A stretch of 64,000 nucleotides of DNA from Clostridium sp. AN503 (GTDB taxonomy: Bacteria > Bacillota > Clostridia > Lachnospirales > Lachnospiraceae): positions 1,550,001 through 1,614,000 of the forward strand of contig NZ_JBFDTP010000002.1 in NCBI RefSeq assembly GCF_040719375.1, read 5' to 3'. Positions 58,685 through 64,000 of the stretch are shown here, piece after piece. A model generated the notes under the pieces. The model saw nothing but the letters and a program-made list of their open reading frames with translations, was not told the DNA's origin and did not search any database. The position numbers and the translations under genes are program-made. The number at the start of each line of letters is the position of its first letter. Within the stretch, counting starts at the first letter, position 1.

Positions 58685-61564
58685 GTGCTGAAGGATTTAC
58701 TGGAAATATTACAGGAATTTTTGAAGAAGATACTTGGTTCCAGGATATTTGCCCTGGCAGCTGTTTTTACGGTCATGTTTGCAGTCCTGATCGTCAAGCT
58801 GTTCCATCTGCAGATCATCGAGGGCGAGGAATATCTGGAAGAATACGTGCAGATGACGGAAAAAACCGTCACCACGCCGGGGACCCGGGGCAATATCTAC
58901 GACCGGAACGGAACGCTCCTGGCTTACAATGAGCTGGCCTATACGGTCACGATCCAGGATACGGGCGCATATCCGAGAAGCTCCTCCATGAACGCCATGC
59001 TGTTAAAGCTGGTGCGGATCCTGGATAAGCATGGCTACGAAGCCCAGGGAAAGTTTGAAGTCACGTTAAATGAAAACGGGGAGATGGTCTACACATGCAG
59101 CTCTGAAGCCGCGAGAAAACGCTTTCTGCGGGATTTTTACGGAAGGAAGTCCGTGGATGAGTTGGACGACGCAAAAGGCAAATATCCCACCAATATCTCA
59201 GCCCGGAAGGCCTTTGAGATCCGAAGGGACCGTTACGAGCTGGGAGAGATGAAGGATGAATTCGGCAATCCGGTGATCCTTACAGACTGGGAGGCGCTCC
59301 AGATCGTCAATATCCGCTATACCATGTCCCTGGTAGCTTACAAAAAATACGAGACCACCACGATCACCGCCTATGTGGACGAGGAGACTGTGGTGGATAT
59401 CCTGGAGCATGCGGACGAGCTTCAGGGGGTGGGGATTGAGGAGACGACCATCCGGAAATACAAAGACCCCATCTATTTTGCCTCCATCATCGGCTACACC
59501 GGCAAGGTACAGGAAGACCAGCTTGAGGAACTGCAAAAGAGCAATCCGGAATATGAGCTCAACGATATCGTAGGGCGTACCGGCATAGAGGCGTCCATGG
59601 AGCTTGAGCTTCAGGGGCACAAGGGCTATAAGAACCTGATCGTCAATAATGTGGGCAGTGTTATGGAAGTGGTCTCTGAGACACAGCCGTCCACTGGCAA
59701 CGATATCTATCTGACCATAGACCATGACCTTCAGGTAGGTATTTATCATCTGATCGAACAGCAGCTGGCAGGTATCCTCGCCCATGCGCTGGTAAATGAA
59801 GATGTGGATGTAACGGACATCACCGACGCTTCCAAGATCAGGATCCCCGTAAAGGATGCCTATTACCAGCTGATCAACAACAATGTGCTCTCTCTAAGCC
59901 ATATGGCCCAGGAGGATGCCTCTGATATCGAGAAGGAGATCTACAGTACCTACACGGCGTCAAAGGCGCAGATCATAGAACAGCTCCGGTATGAATTGAT
60001 GAGTGAACATGCCACGGTCATGAAGGATCTGCCCAAGGATATGATGGCGTATATGGTGTATATCTACACCTATCTTTCCGATCCGACGGTGGGTATCATA
60101 AAGAAGGACAGCATTGACACCAACAGCCAGGAATACCTGGCCTGGAAAAATGATGAGATCAGTCTGCGGGATTATATCTATGCAGGCATTTCCGACAACT
60201 GGATCGATACTACGCAGTTGGATATCCAGAGCAAATATTCCAATGCGGACGATATCTACTCTGAGCTGGTGGAGTATGTTCTGGACCAGCTTGAGGACGA
60301 CAGCAGGTTTACCAAGCGCATTTACCGGTATCTGGTCAATGACGAGGTGATCACAGGACGTCAGCTCTGCCTGGCGCTTTATGCCCAGGGTGTACTGCCC
60401 TATGATGAACAGCAGGTGCAGCTTCTGACTGCCAACGGGGACAATTACGCGTTTACTTTTATGAAGGACAGGATCACCAATATTGACCTTACCCCGGCGC
60501 AGCTGGCTCTGGACCCGTGTACCGCAGGTGTGGTGATCACGGATGTGAACACTGGAGAGGTGCGGGCGCTGGTGACGTATCCGAGCTATGACAACAACAG
60601 GCTGTCAGGCAGTGCGGATGCGGTGTATTTGAGCCAGCTTCAGGAGGATCTGTCCCTGCCGCTGTACAACAACGCAACTCAGGCCAAGAAAGCTCCCGGC
60701 TCCACCTTTAAACCGATCACGGCGATCGCAGGGCTGGAGGAGGGCGTGATCGACCTTTACCAGACCATAGACTGTACGGGAGAGTACAAGGAAGTCGCAC
60801 CGCCGATCAAGTGTTGGATCTATCCTGGGTATCACGGCCCGCTAAACGTTGTGGGCGGTATCCAGAATTCCTGCAACTATTTCTTCTCGGAGGTGGCCCA
60901 CCGGCTTTCTACCGATGAAAACGGCGTATATTCCACGGACCGCGGGATTGCGACGATCCGTAAATACGCCACCATGTTCGGTCTGGACCGTCCGTCCGGG
61001 ATCGAGATATCGGAGACGACGCCGGAGCTGACCACGGAGGACCCGGAGCGTTCCGCCATGGGGCAGGGTACCAACTCCTATTCAAACGTCCAGCTTTCCC
61101 GCTATGTGGCGGCGCTGGCGAACCGGGGAACGGTATTTGAACTGAGCCTTCTGGAAAAGATCACCGATGCAGAGGGCAATATCATCAAAGATTACACACC
61201 GGAGGTATCCGGTCATATAGAGATAGCAGATTCAACCTGGGATGCAGTGCAGCAGGGAATGCGCGGCGTTATTTCCGATGGTTCCGCCAAACAGATCTTT
61301 AAGGATCTGGAAGTGGAGATCGCAGGAAAGACCGGTACTGCGCAGGAGACCAAGACCCGCGGTAACCATGCATTCTTTATCTCTTACGGACCTTATGCCA
61401 ACCCGGAGATATGTGTAACGGTAAATATCCCCTATGGATATTCATCCTCCAACGCGGCCACGGTCGCCAAGAATATTTACCGCTTCTACTACAGATACAC
61501 GGATCTTGATTATATCATGAACACCGGCGCGCTGGATGTTTCCAATGTCAAGATCGGGGATTAA
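58685..61564 (+). CDS. mrdA: Penicillin-binding protein 2 with a large insertion
   Basis: A 959-residue class B PBP, transpeptidase of the elongasome. One N-terminal membrane segment (about 19-38), a dimerisation domain (GTRGNIYDRNGTLLAYNELA), and a transpeptidase domain with STFK (Ser673, Lys676), SCNYFF and KTGTAQ (Lys882). Between TIDHDLQVGIYHLIEQQLAG and the PAQLALDPCTAGVVI strand lies an acidic, helical insertion of about 235 residues (about 368-602). PBP2 is normally about 600-700 residues. Start is GTG 58685. It is in the mreCD operon, before minCDE. Confidence 0.95.
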   Translation: MLKDLLEILQEFLKKILGSRIFALAAVFTVMFAVLIVKLFHLQIIEGEEYLEEYVQMTEKTVTTPGTRGNIYDRNGTLLAYNELAYTVTIQDTGAYPRSSSMNAMLLKLVRILDKHGYEAQGKFEVTLNENGEMVYTCSSEAARKRFLRDFYGRKSVDELDDAKGKYPTNISARKAFEIRRDRYELGEMKDEFGNPVILTDWEALQIVNIRYTMSLVAYKKYETTTITAYVDEETVVDILEHADELQGVGIEETTIRKYKDPIYFASIIGYTGKVQEDQLEELQKSNPEYELNDIVGRTGIEASMELELQGHKGYKNLIVNNVGSVMEVVSETQPSTGNDIYLTIDHDLQVGIYHLIEQQLAGILAHALVNEDVDVTDITDASKIRIPVKDAYYQLINNNVLSLSHMAQEDASDIEKEIYSTYTASKAQIIEQLRYELMSEHATVMKDLPKDMMAYMVYIYTYLSDPTVGIIKKDSIDTNSQEYLAWKNDEISLRDYIYAGISDNWIDTTQLDIQSKYSNADDIYSELVEYVLDQLEDDSRFTKRIYRYLVNDEVITGRQLCLALYAQGVLPYDEQQVQLLTANGDNYAFTFMKDRITNIDLTPAQLALDPCTAGVVITDVNTGEVRALVTYPSYDNNRLSGSADAVYLSQLQEDLSLPLYNNATQAKKAPGSTFKPITAIAGLEEGVIDLYQTIDCTGEYKEVAPPIKCWIYPGYHGPLNVVGGIQNSCNYFFSEVAHRLSTDENGVYSTDRGIATIRKYATMFGLDRPSGIEISETTPELTTEDPERSAMGQGTNSYSNVQLSRYVAALANRGTVFELSLLEKITDAEGNIIKDYTPEVSGHIEIADSTWDAVQQGMRGVISDGSAKQIFKDLEVEIAGKTGTAQETKTRGNHAFFISYGPYANPEICVTVNIPYGYSSSNAATVAKNIYRFYYRYTDLDYIMNTGALDVSNVKIGD

Positions 61565-61593
61565 TCTTTAATATCAGAAAGCGGGGGAGTAAG

Positions 61594-62259
61594 TTGAAGA
61601 GCAAAGTTGTGATCAAAAGCAGCAAATCCGGCATGACTGTCATTTTGGATCCGGAATGTACCTTTGAGGAGCTTCTTGCGGAAGTTTCCATGAAGTTCCG
61701 GGAGAGTTCCAGGTTCTGGGGCAATGTACAGATGGCGCTTCTGCTGGAGGGAAGAGAGCTTACTGCCGAGGAAGAATTCCGGATCGTGAATACCATCACT
61801 GAAAATTCCGGGATAGAAGTACTGTGCCTGATCGACAATGACTTAAACCGGATCGAGCGGTGTGAGAAAGCGCTCAACCAGAAACTGATGGAACTGTCCT
61901 CACGGACCGGACAGTTCTACCGGGGGGATCTTCACCGGGGCGAGTCGCTGGAGTCGGAGGCCAGCATTGTGATCATCGGGGATGTGCGCCATGGCGCCCG
62001 TGTCACAGCAAAGGGCAATATCATTGTCCTGGGCGAGCTGCGCGGATCGGTCCATGCCGGTGTCGCGGGAGACCGGGATGCGGTGGTCGCTGCCATGGAG
62101 ATGGCTCCTTTGCAGATCAAGATCGCGGATATTATGCAGCATTATGGCGATAAAGGCCGGCGATTGGGCAAGGGACCGATGATAGCAAATGTAGAAAATT
62201 GTAGTATTTGTACGAAAGCAATAAAAAAATCCGTTTTTAGTATGTTAAATTTCAATTAA
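61594..62259 (+). CDS. minC: Septum site-determining protein MinC
   Basis: A 221-residue FtsZ inhibitor. The N-terminal domain (about 1-105) begins KSKVVIKSSKSGMTVILDPE; the C-terminal beta-helix is shown by SEASIVIIGDVRHGARVTAKG and NIIVLGELRGSVHAGVAGD. It blocks Z-ring assembly near the poles when bound by MinD. It follows PBP2 after 29 bases, with TTG- and ATG-type alternatives nearby; ATG 61597-level choice does not change the domain structure. The C-terminal tail (SICTKAIKKSVFSMLNFN) is unusual. Confidence 0.9.
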   Translation: MKSKVVIKSSKSGMTVILDPECTFEELLAEVSMKFRESSRFWGNVQMALLLEGRELTAEEEFRIVNTITENSGIEVLCLIDNDLNRIERCEKALNQKLMELSSRTGQFYRGDLHRGESLESEASIVIIGDVRHGARVTAKGNIIVLGELRGSVHAGVAGDRDAVVAAMEMAPLQIKIADIMQHYGDKGRRLGKGPMIANVENCSICTKAIKKSVFSMLNFN

Positions 62260-62322
62260 TACTGGAAAAGTTTTTGATTTTAATGTAAAATGGAGAGGTA
62301 GTATTTTTTCAGGAGGCATTCT

Positions 62323-63114
62323 ATGAGTGAAGTCATTGTGATTACTTCTGGAAAAGGCGGGGTCGGCAAGACCACCACAACTGCAAACATCGGGACAGGC
62401 CTGGCTTTGCTGGGTTACAGCGTCGTGCTGATCGATACAGATATCGGCCTTCGCAACTTAGATGTCGTGATGGGGTTGGAGAACCGGATCATTTATAATC
62501 TGGTTGACGTGGTGGAAGGCAACTGCCGGATGAAGCAGGCCCTGATAAAAGACAAAAGATACCCGAATCTCTATTTACTTCCGTCCGCCCAGACCCGGGA
62601 CAAGACTTCGGTCAATCCGGGCCAGATGAAAAAACTGGTGGACGATCTACGAGAAGATTTTGATTATATTCTGCTGGATTGTCCTGCCGGTATTGAGCAG
62701 GGATTCCAGAACGCCATAGCCGGTGCAGACCGCGCTCTGGTCGTCACAACTCCGGAAGTATCTGCCATCCGGGATGCCGACCGTATCATCGGCCTTTTGG
62801 AAGCGGCACAGATGCAGGAGATCGATCTGATCGTCAACCGGATCCGTATGGACATGGTGAGGCGAGGGGATATGATGTCCGTGGAGGATGTGGCTGATAT
62901 CCTGGCCGTCAGCATTATCGGGGCGGTTCCGGATGATGAGGACATCGTTGTATCCACCAATCAGGGCGAACCCTTGGTGGACACGGAATCCTTCGCCGGA
63001 CAGGCATATCTCAATATCTGCAAACGGATCGCGGGAGAGGCCATTCCACTGATGGATTTAGACCCGCACCGGGGACTACTGGTCCGCATCTCCGGCTTTT
63101 TAAAGAGGGCATAG
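62323..63114 (+). CDS. minD: Septum site-determining protein MinD
   Basis: A 263-residue deviant Walker A ATPase. GKGGVGKTT (10-18) is the activating loop, with DTDIGLRNLDVVMGLENR and DCPAGIEQGFQNAIAGAD following. The amphipathic membrane-targeting helix is at the C terminus (GLLVRISGFLKRA). It recruits MinC to the membrane and is displaced by MinE. The ribosome site caggagg precedes ATG 62323. Confidence 0.97.
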   Translation: MSEVIVITSGKGGVGKTTTTANIGTGLALLGYSVVLIDTDIGLRNLDVVMGLENRIIYNLVDVVEGNCRMKQALIKDKRYPNLYLLPSAQTRDKTSVNPGQMKKLVDDLREDFDYILLDCPAGIEQGFQNAIAGADRALVVTTPEVSAIRDADRIIGLLEAAQMQEIDLIVNRIRMDMVRRGDMMSVEDVADILAVSIIGAVPDDEDIVVSTNQGEPLVDTESFAGQAYLNICKRIAGEAIPLMDLDPHRGLLVRISGFLKRA

Positions 63115-63128
63115 GGAGGGTGGACGCG

Positions 63129-63416
63129 ATGAGACAGTTGATTTGGTTCCACAAGAGCAATTCCGGTGAGATTGCAAGGAGCCGTCTGAAGCTTTTGCTG
63201 GTTTCGGACAAGGCCCGTGTGAATCCCGGGCTCATCGACCTGATAAAAGATGATATGATTGGCGTACTTTCCAGATATGCGGAGATTGATACTGTGCAGC
63301 TTGACATCCGTTTTACCAGGATGGAGACTGCCGGGACGAGGGAACCGACACCGGTCCTTTCCGCGACATTTCCGCTCCGCCAGTTTACTGTTAAGAGGAA
63401 TGAAGAATGTTTTTAG
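63129..63416 (+). CDS. minE: Cell division topological specificity factor MinE
   Basis: A 95-residue protein with the MinE pattern: an anti-MinCD helix region (SNSGEIARSRLKLLLVSDKA) and a C-terminal topological domain (LIDLIKDDMIGVLSRYAEID). It makes MinD release the membrane and drives pole-to-pole oscillation. A full oscillating Min set in a spore-former is of interest since Bacillus uses DivIVA instead. ATG 63129 is chosen from spacing to gggaggg; GTG 63120 is too close. It overlaps rodA by ten bases. Confidence 0.93.
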   Translation: MRQLIWFHKSNSGEIARSRLKLLLVSDKARVNPGLIDLIKDDMIGVLSRYAEIDTVQLDIRFTRMETAGTREPTPVLSATFPLRQFTVKRNEECF

Positions 63417-64000
63417 ATTACGACTTCAGGAATTACAATTACCGTTTATTCCTTTATGTGTTACTGCTGAATATTTTTGGCGTCCTGATCATTCGGAGCG
63501 CTACCAACCAGGACATGGCCGTGGTTGGGAAACAGATCATGGGAGTTGTCGTAGGGTCGGCGATTGTGATCGGCCTGTCCCTGCTCGACTATCATAAGAT
63601 CATGACAGCAGCTCCGGTTGTATACGGAGCCTGTATCGTGGGATTGATAGCCGTGCTGATCTTTGGTGTGAGCCGCGGCATTGCGACCAGATGGATCGTG
63701 CTGCCGGGGATTGGACAGATTCAGCCGTCGGAGTTTGTAAAGATTGGTATGATCGTATTTTTCTCCTGGTTTTTTGCAAAGAACCAGGAGAGGATCAACC
63801 AGTTTACAATATTGATGCTTGCAGGGGGCCTGTTCCTGGTCATATTTGCCCTGATTTATCTGCAGCCGAATCTTTCTACAAGCCTGGTGACTGTGGTCAT
63901 TTTTCTCAGCATGCTGTTTGCAGCCGGACTAAGCTACCGCTGGATCGCTGGTGCGCTGGCGGTCGTTATTCCGTGCGGAGGACTTTTCGTATACCTGCTC
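63407..64000 (+). CDS. rodA: RodA/FtsW family protein, 5' part (3' end outside window)
   Basis: The first 198 residues of a SEDS glycosyltransferase. Starts MFLDYDFRNYNYRLFLYVLL, with hydrophobic segments at about 13-32, 45-62 and 72-90. The conserved loop RWIVLPGIGQIQPSEFVKIG (about 119-138) and LQPNLSTSLVTVVIF are clear SEDS motifs. Its location in the mre-PBP2-min cluster argues for RodA, the elongation partner of PBP2, rather than FtsW. The stop codon is not in the window. Confidence 0.92.
   Translation, partial: MFLDYDFRNYNYRLFLYVLLLNIFGVLIIRSATNQDMAVVGKQIMGVVVGSAIVIGLSLLDYHKIMTAAPVVYGACIVGLIAVLIFGVSRGIATRWIVLPGIGQIQPSEFVKIGMIVFFSWFFAKNQERINQFTILMLAGGLFLVIFALIYLQPNLSTSLVTVVIFLSMLFAAGLSYRWIAGALAVVIPCGGLFVYLL

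Noticed and set aside
1..64000. CRISPR array, rRNA/tRNA genes, prophage or transposase
   Set aside because: No regularly spaced repeats, no rRNA or tRNA sequence and no integrase, transposase or phage structural gene was found on either strand by reading.

Overview
The window reads as chromosomal DNA of a spore-forming Clostridia species, most probably Lachnospiraceae. The evidence is the gene set and order: ffh-rpsP-khpA-rimM-trmD-rplS-lepB-rbgA-rnhB, the sporulation genes spoIVA and yqfC/yqfD, a PPi-type phosphofructokinase, and a min cluster joined to mre/rodA. Shine-Dalgarno sites are strong, ATG/GTG/TTG starts are all used, and promoters are sigma-A-like. No rRNA, tRNA, CRISPR array or transposase gene was seen. 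Both ends cut genes: ffh at the left and rodA/ftsW at the right.

Layout. 1-7.2 kb: translation and secretion genes (SRP, S16, KhpA, RimM, TrmD, L19, signal peptidase I, RbgA, RNase HII, a YraN nuclease, PgeF). 7.2-13.8 kb: an accessory stretch. It holds a very long imperfect palindrome, an AraC/GyrI-type regulator on the minus strand, then an AT-rich run of immunity-like genes (SUKH, DUF6547-like, DUF4261 and unknown small acidic proteins). These are mixed with a frameshifted lipoprotein, gene fragments and a truncated zinc-finger/HTH antitoxin-like gene. 13.8-19.6 kb: prs (minus strand), a DUF512 radical SAM protein, der, plsY, gpsA. 19.6-24.6 kb: livJHMGF, a branched-chain amino acid ABC importer. 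24.7-30.3 kb: PPi-phosphofructokinase, an HD protein, spoIVA, a structured spacer, an MBL/beta-CASP nuclease, rnhA. 30.3-36.7 kb: LprI-like and DUF1622 proteins, a 48-residue membrane peptide, alaS, then two unrecognised membrane/lipoprotein genes.

36.8-41.8 kb: rpsU, yqfC, yqfD, phoH, ybeY, a DUF3048 lipoprotein and a small membrane protein. Several of these are joined by 4-base stop/start overlaps. 41.9-47.7 kb: two FAD-dependent oxidoreductases and a proline operon (proB, UPF0291, 5-formyl-THF cyclo-ligase, proA). 47.8-56.5 kb: miaB, a triple hairpin, mutS, mutL, miaA and a PLP-dependent C-S lyase, linking tRNA modification and mismatch repair. 56.6-64 kb: radC, mreC, mreD, PBP2 with a large insertion, minC, minD, minE and rodA, a cell-shape and division-site cluster.

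The features that do not look like ordinary housekeeping DNA are the decayed immunity-gene array at 8.6-13.8 kb, four unrelated intergenic palindromic elements (7.2, 10.3, 28.0 and 49.2 kb), a local reversal of coding-strand G/C bias around 27.5-29.4 kb, and the roughly 235-residue insertion in PBP2. No complete new system could be proven from sequence alone; the immunity array is the best candidate locus.
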